64,000 nt of DNA, taken from assembly GCA_963978905.1 (NCBI GenBank), contig OZ022257.1, positions 5,838,965-5,902,964 of the forward strand, given 5' to 3'. Each line of letters begins with the position of its first letter. Within the stretch, counting starts at the first letter, position 1. This document shows, in pieces, positions 1 through 11,903 of the stretch. The position numbers were made by a program, and so were the translations under genes. The DNA is from Trichostrongylus colubriformis (lineage: Eukaryota > Nematoda > Chromadorea > Rhabditida > Trichostrongylidae). The notes beneath the pieces are model-generated. The model saw only the letters and a program-made list of their open reading frames with translations, searched no databases and was not told the DNA's origin.

Positions 1-351
1 GCGAGAAATGTGATAGAATGCTAATGAGCGCTCTATTTCGCTCTCATGCTAATTACACCATTAAATTACAAGATTAGATTGCTCGCACTCCGTTCGTTAC
101 AATGTGCTACATTCATTTTCGAAACTGTCTACAACTCATCTTTTACATTTATTCTGATTAATATTCTGATTAATAATTTAATCTCACTTTCTATGAAAAT
201 TCATCAGAGTCTTCAGAATTATTAACTCTGAGAAGATTCCGCCTTTTTTGCGTACTGACTGTTCCCTCGTTACTGTTTATTGCCTCAAATCAGTCCCTAT
301 TTAAAATGCACATCTCATTCTAGTTCATATTCAAATCATAGTGGTATTTAC

Positions 352-618
352 GTGGGGGTCGATTGGTCGAATTTTCGCGCGGCCGCCGGCTAGCGGCGAG
401 CGGCGCGGCGACTGCGAGTTGTCTCTAATTTATCCGTTGAAACAGCAGTAACCATAACGTATTAGAACTTCCTGAGCTTCCAACCTGCAATCTTCTAAGA
501 TCCCTCACGATACCAGCCCACTGCATACTGAGCGAATTCCAACCGACAGCAAGTCATGTTGACGGCGCCGCCAGTGCGATGCCGCGCGAAGCGAAAATTC
601 AACCAACTGACCCCCACC
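352..618. mobile_element. GGTGGGGGTCGAT-family MITE, copy 1
   Basis: Inverted ends (GTGGGGGTCGATTGGTCGAA left, TTCAACCAACTGACCCCCAC right) with a palindromic interior that includes AGCGAATTCCAACCGAC. The near-duplicated octamers CATAGTGG and CATAGTAG flank it, consistent with a hAT-type element. Confidence 0.7.
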
Positions 619-2838
619 CATAGTAGGTGAATGCCGTTTGGCTTATCAAATGCCTTTCGAGACAAGCCTGTTAAGTCGTGCTTCTGTATTCCCAAATGCA
701 CTAGTATGGTATCAGTTCACCTACAGAATGATGGTAGGCCTGGTTGACCGTCGCGAGCAATGCCGTTAGAGTTTGACCCCTGAACTAGGCTAGTGCACAC
801 GATGCATCTTGTCTGTACATCGCATTCCTGGAATTTGCTGAGGAAACGTATCCGAAGATGACTTTCGAAATTGGAACTACTAAATTTCTAAGCACGTTTT
901 GAAATTACTCTGATTTTTTTCACAAATCTGTAAGAGATTTGGGCATGCAGAGCACTCAATCATCGTTACTCTTTCATTTTCGGAATGCGCCGAGCATTCA
1001 ACAATGGTCTCTCTGTGTAAATCGCACATAGAGATGCCAGAATCACAGGTTCCTGTCAAATGCGTGGAATCCAAAAAAATAAATCAGTATCTTAGTCTCA
1101 GCATTTTCGCTTCGGTTATGATCAAATTCATGAGACACACCACCGTTTGTTTCTTTTCTGATTTTCGAATTCTGAATGCCCTTTGGGCCATACGATGACA
1201 GATGGTCATTGGAGGATCTTTATAACATTACTTTTGTGTCCTCAAATATACCAGGTGCCAGATATGTATCTTTTTCCAATAATATGAAAAGCTTGCTATT
1301 ATGACTGCAGTCCCATCCACGTACTGTATGAATGCTCAACTGCGTTATGTACTTACTTCGTATCATATTTCTCAAACCCGAGAGAAACTCAGTTTTAGCC
1401 AACCAGCTTTACAGCTAAAGTATAAGGTTTCACTCATTTTTCCTGTATTTCAAGATTTTGTGCAGCCAGGACGACATAAAAACATCTCTTCGAATTCGGA
1501 ACCTCCGTGTTTTTAAAAAACACCTTTTTCTTGAGAATTCACCTTCTTCTAGTCACTCAACTGTTTTATTCGTTGTTGTTTAGCAGAAGAAGACAAGCTG
1601 TCATGGGAAGTCGGATGCGGTAAGGGTTGTCCAATTCATAATAAATGGGTAATTAATCTATAGTATAGACAAAATGAGACGAGTGGGAAATTACGCAATT
1701 CACCGAAGAAAACGCTATAAAATACCCGCATTCCTTTTTCGTTTGAAAAAGGACAGTTACATGAAAGCTACTGCGATGCACCAGGGGTTCCTGAATGTAT
1801 GCTGGCGTTTGTGACTGGCCAAATCCACTAGATCTATTTTGTAAATTGGGTGAAAGGCTACGTGGGGAAATATTTTTGTGGAAGTATATCTTATTTGAAC
1901 CGTTCGAGGGAGATTTAAATTTGTAAGGGCATGGGATGTTCAGTGGGAAGGAGGTGGTGTACGAAGGAGAAGCGGAATTTAAACGGTATGTACAATTTTT
2001 GTGGTATTTTCAAAGGACGTGGAGAAGCTGCCCTCAGTGATAGCTCAACTTTCGATTCTTTACCGTTCGCTTCTTTTCTCAGACTACATATGTCTTAGCA
2101 TGGGCTACCGTAATAGCGTCCTTTTCTTAGAGCAATGTAAATTAGGCAAATTTGCTTCTCAGGTTTCATATTGCTGCCATTTTTTGCCAATTTGGGAGCG
2201 TGTAGATTTATGTCGAATTTTCGCGCGACTCTTGTAAGTTTTATGTCCGAATGATTATTCCTTGATTAGGATTGTTATCATGTAATGCTATAGTTTCTTC
2301 TACTTTTTATGTTAGTTTTTTCTTTTTAGGGCTCAAAAGCTATTATTTTATATTATGATGAGAGAAACCGCTCTGTTTCCAAAGGACCTCCATGGTACCA
2401 GACCATGAAATTTGACATAAGTCTACACACCTCTATTTCAGAGAAGTTCTACCGGCACAGACACTTCTGTACAAAACATGGCCTTGTCTTCAACGTACTC
2501 CGGAGAAAATACCACTTATTCATATAGTATAGTTTTAGCAAAAAGGGGAATAATCACCGGACTATCCAAAGCAACAGAATCTGGCAATGACAGATGGCGA
2601 ATTGCCGCACATAGAATTGTGCCGCCAACCTTATCCGAACTTCTTCCCACGTCTTGGCCATTTTGGAACTCGATTAGATCGTTTTCAGCTGATTTTCTGA
2701 GTTTCAGCATGCGCCCCGCCCTCTGTGGGCGGGGCGTAACATTGCCTATGTGCGCCCCTTATTTCTTCGCTCATGCTCTACCTATCCCATACTTGACCCG
2801 ACCTCTATAAGTTGCGCTTCAGATAGTTCTGAATTTCG
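619..2838. other. No recognisable gene
   Basis: Only short open frames (60-110 codons) with no domain motifs. A G+C-rich CCCCGCCC...GGGCGGGG hairpin lies at about 2713-2737. Confidence 0.5.
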
Positions 2839-2839
2839 T

Positions 2840-2914
<75 letters not shown>
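2840..2914 (+). repeat. (GACA)n microsatellite
   Basis: About 19 uninterrupted GACA units. The sequence before it (CCCCGCCCTCTGTGGGCGGG) is a common G+C-rich element that recurs near 25620 and 32690. Confidence 0.97.
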
Positions 2915-3214
2915 TAAGCCGATTATATATAGTAGTGATGAGCAAAGGAACAACCGGAATCAAGGTGCTTCACGTATTCGGTTGACTGTCTGGATTGCGT
3001 CAACATTTGAATTGCAAACAAGGTGCTCTACAACCAAAAAGCCAAAGGACTTTCATGCAAGTATTAGGTTGGTCGGTGAGTGGTCAATAAGCTCTCCCGA
3101 TCCAAAACAGTTGCAACAGCCAGACACCCCAGTATAACAGATGCATCAACGGTAAGTGCAGCCCAAATATAAGCAGCTATCTCCTCAACTAGGAGCATTG
3201 AAAGCACTTCTAAT

Positions 3215-3502
3215 GGGGTGTGTGCAGATATGACAGCGAATCGCGTGTCCACCCGCGGCCAGCGGCGCGGCGAGTGCGAGTACCAGTGGCGGGGCATGGC
3301 AGCCTTCAAGCGAGGCAGTGTGGCGCGGGTGGAGGAAGCAGGGTAGCATGGCTGGAGGAGGCAGTGTGGCATGGGTGGAATGCAGACGTGACGCAGCCAC
3401 GCTCTGCCGGGCTCCAAAGGGTAAATCGATTTGGCAAGTCGTGCTGATGGCGTCGCGAGCGGGATGCCGCGAAGCGATTCGCTGTCATATCTGCGCACAC
3501 CC
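3215..3502. mobile_element. hAT-like MITE with perfect 8-bp target duplication
   Basis: Inverted ends GGGGTGTGTGCAGATATGAC and its reverse complement close a 288-bp G+C-rich palindromic element. CTTCTAAT occurs directly outside both ends (3207-3214 and 3503-3510), an 8-bp duplication as made by hAT transposases. Its interior is related to the GGTGGGGGTCGAT family. Confidence 0.75.
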
Positions 3503-3671
3503 CTTCTAATGAAGTATGGGTCCAAAAATGCTGTTTCAAATTTGCGCACACTTATTGACCGACCTTATTTTATTAAAGAATAAACTTATAAACTTAGAAG
3601 TGAATAAACGATACTGCTCGAAAGGCCGTGGTTCAATTTGCCATTTGGTACACTATGGCGAAACCACCATA

Positions 3672-4344
3672 TAATATTGGGTAGTCTAAAAAGTTTTTTC
3701 GTATTTTCAAATACCGCTTTCTCCCTCCAAACTGCTTTCCAGCAATCTCTTCTGTACATACACATGGAATACAAGTCCACACGCATCTATAGGTATTACT
3801 GTCTTCCATTTCCCGGATAACCCTTTTCGGCAAAATAAACATATCAACGGTCAACCTCATTTTCAATACAAAAATTTTTCGTTGAATGATGTTAGACAGG
3901 GAAAGGAAAATGTGATAATCCGATGGAGCAAGATCAGGGCTATAAGGTGGATGGGGCAGCAATTTTTATCCAAGCTCGAGAATTTTTTGGCAACTCATTT
4001 TTTCACTAGTGGTAAAAAAATTTTTGAATTTTTTCTTTCAAAAATTTTTCGAGTTTGGATAAAAATTGCTGCCTCATAGCCCTGATCTTGCTCCATCGGA
4101 TTATCACCTTTTCCTTTCCCTGTCTAACGCCATTCAAAAAAAATTGGAATTGGAAATAAAGTGACTTTTGATATTTTTATTTTGCCGAAAAGGGTTATCC
4201 GAGAGATGGAAGACAACAATACCTATAGATGCGTGTGGACTTGTACTACATATATATGTACAGTAGAAATTTTGTGGAAAGCAGTTTTGAGGGGAAAAGC
4301 GGTATTTAAAAATACGAAAAGACTTTTTAGACTACCTAATATTA
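3672..4344. mobile_element. Palindromic hairpin element made of two mariner 3' halves (copy 1)
   Basis: The two arms (about 3672-3990 and 4050-4344) are near-perfect inverted copies. Each ends in the same terminus, TAATATT(G/A)GGTAGTCTAAA, bounded by TA. Reading outward from the centre, each arm encodes the mariner C-terminal catalytic motif (PHPPYSPDLAPSDYH on the minus strand of the left arm; SPDLAPSDYHLFLSLSNAIQ on the + strand of the right arm). The N-terminal half and the 5' terminus of mariner are missing from both arms. It is a foldback element that could be mobilised only in trans. Confidence 0.85.
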
Positions 4345-5170
4345 TACTTCCGGAGCATATTGAAGTCACTATGGTAATAAATATTCGATTAAGCTCGAGA
4401 GCAGTGAGATCACAAGAAATTCTGGAAGTATCATAAGGCGAATGCATCAACCTGATATTGATTCTTGGATGAGTCTACTAGCAACGATCCCAGAAGATTA
4501 AATGGCTGGTTAGCTCTCCCTGTATGAGAAATGGCGTATCTTAGCCACCATCCTACTGATGTTGTGTGGTCTGCCGCATTTACCTACATCGGCTGTCGTC
4601 CCGCTGATGATTGAGGCTTCTGAAGCAGGCTCCACCCGCATCTTCCCTGGTCCTCGTTGCGAGCTAGAGTGGATTAAGCGCTAACCATCACATTCTATTT
4701 TTTTTGTCATTGTCTTGAGAAGGCTTTGATTTCCCATTCCCTCTATTCTCTAAAATTTTACACTTGCAAGCTTTGATTATAGCTGCTAGACGGCGCTGCT
4801 AACAAAAGGAATTCTCGGCAGTGAATTCGTAGCCCTCGTCCGTAATTAAGAAATTTGTAGCATGTCGCAGAGAAATTGTAGTGTTTGGAGTTGTCTATTC
4901 CACTTGTCGTAGATGTGATTGGTGAATGCTGCTGAGAAGCTTATTCACTCTCCCCCAGACCATGTCATAGCATGGATTACCGTAACAGCTTTGTTTGAGA
5001 TGAGCCTATGTATAATCGATTAACGATTTCATCTGCTATCCAGGGGTTGTGCGTCAGGACGCACGAATTGCCATTTGGATCACCGCACACAGCCAGTGCC
5101 TTGCATTCCTTACTGTAAAGTAGCCGCGCGCTTAGGCACCTGTTTATTTCCGCGTGGATCGATCCAATTC

Positions 5171-5599
5171 AAAGGAATCGTCCACGAAAAAATTATATTC
5201 GTGTTACGCTTCTATTTTTGTTGTATTTGTGTAATATGGGCCGCATGTAAAGTTTCACGCGAAAAGGTGAGAATTCGGCTAAGATACAGCTCACCAAATT
5301 CATGGCCGGGTGGGCGGGGCCTCCGATTGAAAGCCCCATCCCGTCATCCGCCGCGGTTGGAAACGGAGAGGGGGACTGTTTACGTTATTTTCTGTTCCTA
5401 CAATGCGTCTCAGACGTTGGCAAACGACGGGATGGGCATTTGCTCGGAGGCCCCACCCATCCGGCCAAGACTTTGTGGAGCCGTATCTCAGCCGAATTCA
5501 CATTTTTTGCGTGAAACTTTGCATGCGGCCCACTTCAGGCAAATACAACATAAATATATGGGTAACAGAAAAACTCATTTTTCCGTGGACGATTCCTTT
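5171..5599. mobile_element. AAAGGAATCGTCCACGG-family palindromic MITE, copy 1
   Basis: A 429-bp foldback element. The ends AAAGGAATCGTCCACGA and TCGTGGACGATTCCTTT class are inverted, followed by mirrored blocks GGGCCGCATG...AAAGTTTCACGCG and G+C-rich centre. Long open frames through it (up to 187 codons) are by-products of its composition. Confidence 0.75.
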
Positions 5600-6754
5600 A
5601 AGTGTCCTGACGCTACATCCAATCCAATCTGTTTGTGATATTATGCAGTTTTCGTGACATTTTGTATCTTTCTGGCGTGTGCTACAAAAACCACTTCATT
5701 CCCCCCCCCCCCCCCACAACATTTCTTTGTATCCGCCTTCGGTGGCAATGCATTTCTGCAAGTTTGCGTCACATTGTGTGCAATCAATTATCGATCTTAA
5801 TTGCACCTTTCTTAAATTTTATGGGAAATGTGAATGATCGGTCTCGTGAACATTAGCTCTCCGGAGCTTTTTCAAAAAAAAAAAAATTCCGTTTCTCTTG
5901 ATACATGTGCAGTATTTGTGAGCATTCTCACAAAATTATGCGTAATCGATTATCGATTTTTATAGACATCCTGAGATAGTTGTACTGATATTTCAGATAA
6001 TGCGTAACGCATAATTGTGACAGATGTAATATGATATGATAGCAGATGTTGTCCATATGTCTATATTTTCTATTAGCAACTGTTGAAGCAGGTAAGCAAG
6101 AGTGTCGCTAATAGTCCAGATATGTATTGATTGATACATCAGGTATGTACCGACAAAATCGCTGCTACAGCTGCATGTCACCGATGTATGAGGAATTTTT
6201 CAAGAATGGTTTGGACAGGTATACAAGGATCACTGTCAATTTGTCATGACACCTGGACGAGTTTTTGGTACATGGACGAGTTGTCGCGGTTTCAGATACT
6301 TCACCCCGCCCAAGAACTTTTCGTATCAATGCGATGAACCGATGAATCCTGAGTCAATGCATTTGGTATCATGTAGAACGATATGTTTAACTGTCCAGCA
6401 AGACCTCTATGTGATGGGTAGGTGAAGTCGATTTGATAGCTTACGAGATCTAATGGGGCAACTATCACTTGGTCAGTACAACTATCACTTCAGGTCAACC
6501 AACTGGTAAACGGCTGTTCATGCGTGGATGTGCGCTTACGATGGCCAGAAGAGGTCTGAACAACCACACACTTAGCATGTTTGATCGATATGACATTTGC
6601 AGGTACTGTTTCGACTTACTGTCACATATGATCGCTTTAGGACCACTTGTCATTGAGTACTTAAAAACCTTTAAACTTCATGGAATGATCCATGAATCTC
6701 ATTGATGATGCCTTGAGCCTAAAATAGCTAAGTGCAGGAAATGCGCCGCAAATA

Positions 6755-7672
6755 CAGGGTGGGGCAAAATTACGGAAACTAAATTGATGCTACCCAAAAA
6801 CCTTATTTCAACTCGAACAAAAACATAATCATTACCGATTTACTCTCCAGAAAAAACTGAACAAACAGTACTACTTTTTTCTTGAAACCATCTCCATTTA
6901 CTTCGATACAGGCTCGAAGACGCTCCAGAATCGCGTTGACTGTGGCGAGGAGATAGCCTTCGTCCAACTCATCCCATGCTTTCTCCAGCGCTGCCTTCGA
7001 GTGATCAAGGCCGGTATGGGGTTTTGAGCATGCCTTATGCTCGAGGACACTCCATACAGAGAACTCGAGTGGGTTGAGGTCCGGTGAACTGGGAGACCAT
7101 TCATCAAAAGTAATGAAATCTAGGAAAATTTCCTACAGCGTTGTTTTCTGTTCCTTTTGCTTTCGGCAGAAAGAAACTGTCCTTCTCTTTGCTTGTGTGC
7201 CTTCATTTTCCAAGTGATCTTTCACAATCCTGCCCATTTGTCATGTGGAAATCGACATTTCTTCTGCCATCATCCGAAGCGACCGCACTGGCTTTCAACG
7301 CAGACGATCACGCACTCTATTGATGTTCGCCCTGATCGTGACAGAAGTCGGTCTTCCATGTCCTGGTCGGTCGGAAAGGTTTCCTAGTTGTGTAAACCTT
7401 GCGATTGTTTTCGATACAAGACTTCTTGATACCTTCAGACGACGGGAGATGTCAATCGCTCGGAGACCTTGAGGGTGCAGGTAGATGATGGAATTCCGGT
7501 GAGGGGATGGCCTCGTCATTTTGAACCGAAGATGAAATTTTTTGTGCTGGTTAGTAGAGAGGGTTGCACTGAATCGATTAAGTACAAACAAAAGCTTCCC
7601 GAATGGGAAAAGCGCCTCAGAGGTCGAAGTTTCCGCGCCCGCGCCTTGTTTCCGTAATTTTGCCCCACCCTG
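6755..7672 (-). mobile_element. Tc1/mariner-superfamily transposon, internally deleted
   Basis: Inverted terminal repeats of about 23 bp, starting CAGGGTGGGGCAAAATTACG, are flanked by TA on both sides, the hallmark Tc1/mariner target duplication. The 918-bp element carries transposase pieces on its minus strand: an N-terminal helix-turn-helix (LRAIDISRRLKVSRSLVSKT) and the C-terminal catalytic block (WSPSSPDLNPLEFSVWSVLE). The middle of the catalytic domain is absent. Confidence 0.88.
6890..7519 (-). pseudogene. Truncated Tc1/mariner-type transposase
   Basis: The minus strand shows an N-terminal start near 7519 (MTRPSPHRNSII), a paired-type DNA-binding region with LSDRPGHGRPT linker, and then after frame shifts a C-terminal SSPDLNPLEFSVW block followed by a helical tail (LATVNAILERLRACIEVNG). 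The segment that should hold the first two acidic catalytic residues is missing and the frame is interrupted, so it cannot encode an active enzyme. Confidence 0.8.
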
Positions 7673-7763
7673 TATACAAGCTCGCATTATTAAACTCGTA
7701 ACATACCTCAAACCAGTAACGTATGGTACCATATAATCAATTCCGATTTAGGAATAGATCTTC

Positions 7764-8186
7764 AAAGGAATCGTCCACAGAAATTTAAATTTTTCTGTTA
7801 CCCGCGTACTGATGTTATATTTGCTTTCACACTCATATACAAAAATCCAGCTAAGACAGAGCTCTTCAAAGTGGCGAACGGCAGGGTGGGGCGTCCGGAT
7901 GTGTTCGAATGTCAAAGGTCTGAGGAGCAAAGAGGCGACAATCGTCTAGACAGAGACGCAGAGCAAGAAGCAAATCAACATCGAGCGCGAAAATGTTAAC
8001 TGCGCTGACGGCTGTTCAAATGTAGTGGCGGGAATTGAAACGAGTAGCTCCTTTTCCAGTTCTTCGATTCCTGTCTTAGAATCCAGGAAAGTTCTCCGTT
8101 TTTTTCTGTTTCTGTCCATGTACTGTATCTGTTGGACTGATTTCGAGTGGAATAAAGATCATGAATTTCCATGGACGATTTCCTCA
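7764..8186. mobile_element. Diverged relative of the AAAGGAATCGTCCACGG MITE family
   Basis: Starts AAAGGAATCGTCCACAG and ends CATGGACGATTTCCTCAA. The interior (AGCTCTTCAAAGTGGCGAAC, then AGGAGCAAAGAGGCGACA) matches 18100-18300 rather than the symmetric subfamily. Related half copies: 18056-18320, 24836-24931 (right end) and 47331-47402 with 47670-47790. Confidence 0.6.
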
Positions 8187-9539
8187 AGTAGCTATCCAAT
8201 GTGCACCGTCGCTACGACGGACCACCACGGCGTCACACGCGCTCGTACCCATACCAGCCACGCCCACTCAGACTCATAATTGGTCAGCTGGGCTAAAAAA
8301 GACTGGTAGTATGGGTTGAATGGAGCGTAGTGGCGTGATGGCGCATAATGGGGGTGCAAAAAGGATACAATTTGCACAAGGGACCTACTGTCTGAAAAAG
8401 CTAAGTCGGCTTATTTTATTATCGCGAGGTGTGCCTTCAAATGCACTGTACAGTAATGAGCGGTCCCCATCGCAGATAGATCGTACCTGAAGTAGGTACG
8501 CATTGCGCGCTGGGCTCGAATTTTGATGAGTGCCGTATTATCTTACGGCTCAGTCGCAGAGCTAGACCCTCGGAATGGAATTGGTGTGCGCCTAGTGCTG
8601 TTGCGATACGAGTAGTCACGATGATCTGATAATTTTACTTATTTTATTCTTTAAGGATCAAACATCGGTTCTTAACAGGAAAGGTCAATCACATGGAGAA
8701 AAAATATTTTTACCTAGATGCTGCTGAAAAGAATTCTGAAATGAAATGAACACATTAAGCAAAAATTGATAATGACTTACCTGAGAAGCTGAAAACCAAT
8801 TGAATACCAATCAATTAGTACCAAATAAAATTATCATTTATTATGTTAATTCATCGATGAAACACATATTCAACGATTAATTTAAGTAAAACGTTGTCTG
8901 GTGAGAGGGGTTTGAAAGAGGAGTAGCTGTGCAGCTTTCACTTTCGGAGGGCAAGTGGCAAGGGTGACAGGGTCATTCTATTTCGAAGGAGCGGCAATCC
9001 ATTTTTCACATAATATCCATCGCTGACAAAGGTATCTTCTTTCGGCTCTTGCGTCTCGTTTCTTGTCCGCCGTCGCACTCTCTCGTTTCGCGCGCTTTTC
9101 CCTCTACACTCGTCAGGGTGCGTCAGGGCTCAGCTATACGGGACCCACACAATCAATTCCTGCGAGTCCTTCCTTTTTTCTTCTTCGCCGGCCCACTATG
9201 AGGCTCGATCTTCAATTTCGCACGCGTAGCCACGCCTACCTGTCTGTGAAATATGCTTTTAATTTTCTGGTTTCACCTTTTTTCCCGATAACAAAAACTT
9301 TATCATTGTTGATCATGACACTTCAAATTGATTTACGAATTCAATCGATTTTTGCAGAGAAATGTCGGCTGCGGATTTGTTCCGACATGATCGTGCCGAT
9401 TCCCAACGCGTACGTGTCTGCAGTTGCCTAGGTGATCGGTGGGTTGTTTATGGATAACTTATAATTGAAGACACCGGGTAATTTGACTGATTATGGAATA
9501 ATTGTGTAACATGAAAATCGAGGTGATCAGTAGTGTAAG
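8187..9539. other. No confirmed gene; possible trans-spliced first exon near 9364
   Basis: CGATTTTTGCAG ends just before AGAAATG (ATG at about 9363); the frame reads MSAADLFRHDRADSQRVRVC and could end at a donor near 9431. No downstream exon could be joined. The rest is unassigned. Confidence 0.2.
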
Positions 9540-9790
9540 GGAAGAGAAGGAACGGAATGAGACGGTCAAAAACGCGAGAAATAGAAACTCTTGAAACCTC
9601 TTCCTCACTACTTTACTTTCGCCTCCTCTACATAACTAGCTGGTGGGGTAGATGCAGACTTGCGAGGGGCTGCGTTGCCCCGCCCTCGTAACAACTCCCC
9701 TTGCGGATGCAAGGCGGCGTCGGGGATCGCGATAAAGACTCAAAGGCGCGCTTTTCAATGGGTTTCGCCACAGATCATTTCAACTGTACT
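9540..9790 (-). repeat. Dispersed repeat family D, reverse copy
   Basis: Shows AAAACGCGAGAAATAG, GGGGTAGATGCAGACTTGCG, GATCGCGATAAAGACTCAAA and GGCGCGCTTTTCAATGG, in the reverse order of the + copies. Confidence 0.5.
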
Positions 9791-10059
9791 GAAATATTCG
9801 TTCACTGAGATTAAGTTCCTCGTTCTTATTTTCTCTTCACCCGTAGCGGTGCCTTTGAGAGACTTAAGAAAGTCTTCTGGTAAATGGTACGTACAGTGCA
9901 GTGCTGAATAGCTGATTACGTGAGCTGCTTCGAGTGTTGAAGCAGGTTCCTCACTTCTCCCATGAATGAGCGCTACAGGTGCAAGTACGAGAGGGGTTAT
10001 GTGACGTATTTCGAGCGGAAAGCGCGCTCAGCATATCCTAACAAGCCGATGGTTTTGGG

Positions 10060-10560
10060 TCGCATTCGCCTCTAACCACCGATGGGCTTCAACTCCTCGA
10101 AGAACCTCGAATTTGAGACCTAGATGAATTGATAGAGATCCGAATACTGATTGTGATTGAGAAAGCTAAAATTGCAAGACGCCATTCTGAAGCGAGTCAG
10201 CAAGGGTCAAATTTTGCTTGTGATGCCGCATTGGCTAGGCATTTTGTCATCTGCAGGGACGATGCTGAGCCAGGAACGGCACCGCGGCTCATCGGTGGTG
10301 TTCAGGATCTGTAGAAGGAGAGTCGTGGGTTCGGCCTTCGCCAAAATAGTATAATATTAACATAAAGAGTGAATGGAAAAATAACATCCCATGATAACAA
10401 TAGTAATCAAGAAATAATCAACACGGGCGTAAAATTTCGTAGGAAGTATACGCAATGTACGTAATCACATACGAAGAATGTCGCCGTACCGTTTTTCGGG
10501 CGTGGTCGCTCGTGAATTTGTCTCATCTTCAGTAAACGCTTCTCCTTCACTTTTGAACCT
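10060..10560 (+). repeat. Relative of the inverted-repeat/tRNA-like element, interrupted
   Basis: GAAGCGAGTCAGCAAGGGTC and the tRNA-like CGTGGGTTCGGCCTTCGCC (about 10190-10345) match 62950-63110; TCAGTAAACGCTTCTCCTTC at about 10530 matches 63150. The block between (ATTAACATAAAGAGTGAATG onward) is shared with 42415-42560, so it looks like a later insertion. Confidence 0.5.
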
Positions 10561-11767
10561 TTCCTTGTACTCACACCTATTCGTACCCATCATTTACATT
10601 GCCACTTTATTCATAACTGCTAACCTTACCTAAATCTCACGATTTATTAGCGAATTCAATTACTATATGTACTCAACATTGGGAAATCAAATAAAGCTGC
10701 CTTCAAGCCACATCAGTATCAGCATCAATTAACACCGATGAAACAGAGCAAAAAAAGCGTGTGGAGCAAGAATGTTGCTCACGAATGTGTGCAGTATAAA
10801 GGATAGGGACGATATGTAGGTGTTAGCCCAAGGAAGCATTCAACACTTCCTGACGATGAGACACAAAATGCAAAAAATCGCGCCGGCGGAGAGCAAACCC
10901 TGTCCCCCTTACAGATCCGGGACACTACCAGTCACTCACTGTTGCCAATGCTGGCCCCTGCTGATGACAAAATGCCTAGCCAGTGAGCCATCTTAAGCAA
11001 ATTTTTACCCCTCCTAACACTCTTCAAAACAGCATCTTGCAATTTTGGTCTTCACTTTCTTCGTTATAATATTTAGATTATTCAGATCTCTTTCGATCCA
11101 TCTAGGTTTAAGTTTAAATATCAATGGGAAATTCAAATCCTTCCCTGTGTATCTAGATCTTCGGTATTGTCCAAACTTCGCGATTTGCGGCATGTGCTGC
11201 GTATGACCACACCACATCACAGAAACGCTAGCCTCCACAAAGGTTCAACCAAGGACCGTGAGAGCGAAATTCAATATGTCCTACGACACTATACATACAA
11301 ATTTTTTAGTTCACTAATCCGGTAATAGTCTTATTTCAGCTGTAATGGTTCATTGTCTGGCTGCCGAGGGCCAGATACCGTGGTGCTACTCGTCTTACTG
11401 CTCACATGTTTATTGATACGGTAGTTTCGAAAGGGATCGCCCGTGTTAGACCTCCTTCGAAGCTGGCTATGATTTGAATATTTGAATATTTTATCGTTTT
11501 TCGAGTTGACGCCCCGTGAAAACTTTCGATCCTACTCAGGGTACCTGCGATGTCAGCTCTTCCCGTATCTTCGAGGTTGTAGTCTTTTCTTAAGGGGTAT
11601 GGGAGATACTCTTTCAAAAGACCCTGGGAGGCATACTTCATGTATTCCATGTTTAACATGTAGGACCAATGAGTGTATCCTTCAGCAGTGCAATGAAATG
11701 CGTCTTTCGATTTTCACATAAAGTTTAAACGAGAAGTTTTAATCGCTGCTACACAGACGATACCTAG

Positions 11768-11903
11768 GGTATTGTTCAGAGTTCGCGATTCGCACGATTC
11801 GCGCGATTCAGGCGAAAGGAACAAAATAGTATCGATCGGGTGAATGGTACGTCTGAGATGCGCGAATCGCGCGATCGCTGAATCACGAACTCTGAACGAT
11901 ACC
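11768..11903. mobile_element. Short palindromic MITE with GTTCAGAGTTCGCGATTCG ends, copy 1
   Basis: GGTATTGTTCAGAGTTCGCG at the left is mirrored by CACGAACTCTGAACGATACC at the right. The 136-bp interior consists of CG-rich GATTCGCG units. Confidence 0.65.

Noticed and set aside
3064..3549. 161-codon minus frame
   Set aside because: Covers the 288-bp hAT-like MITE and flanking sequence; no protein motif.
4161..4436. 91-codon + frame with transposase similarity
   Set aside because: It is the right arm of the hairpin mariner element, without the N-terminal or first catalytic parts, so it is not a separate gene.
5075..5638. 187-codon + frame
   Set aside because: Lies within the palindromic MITE at 5171-5599; overlapping frames on the same strand are also open because of G+C-rich composition, and similar frames appear in other MITE copies.
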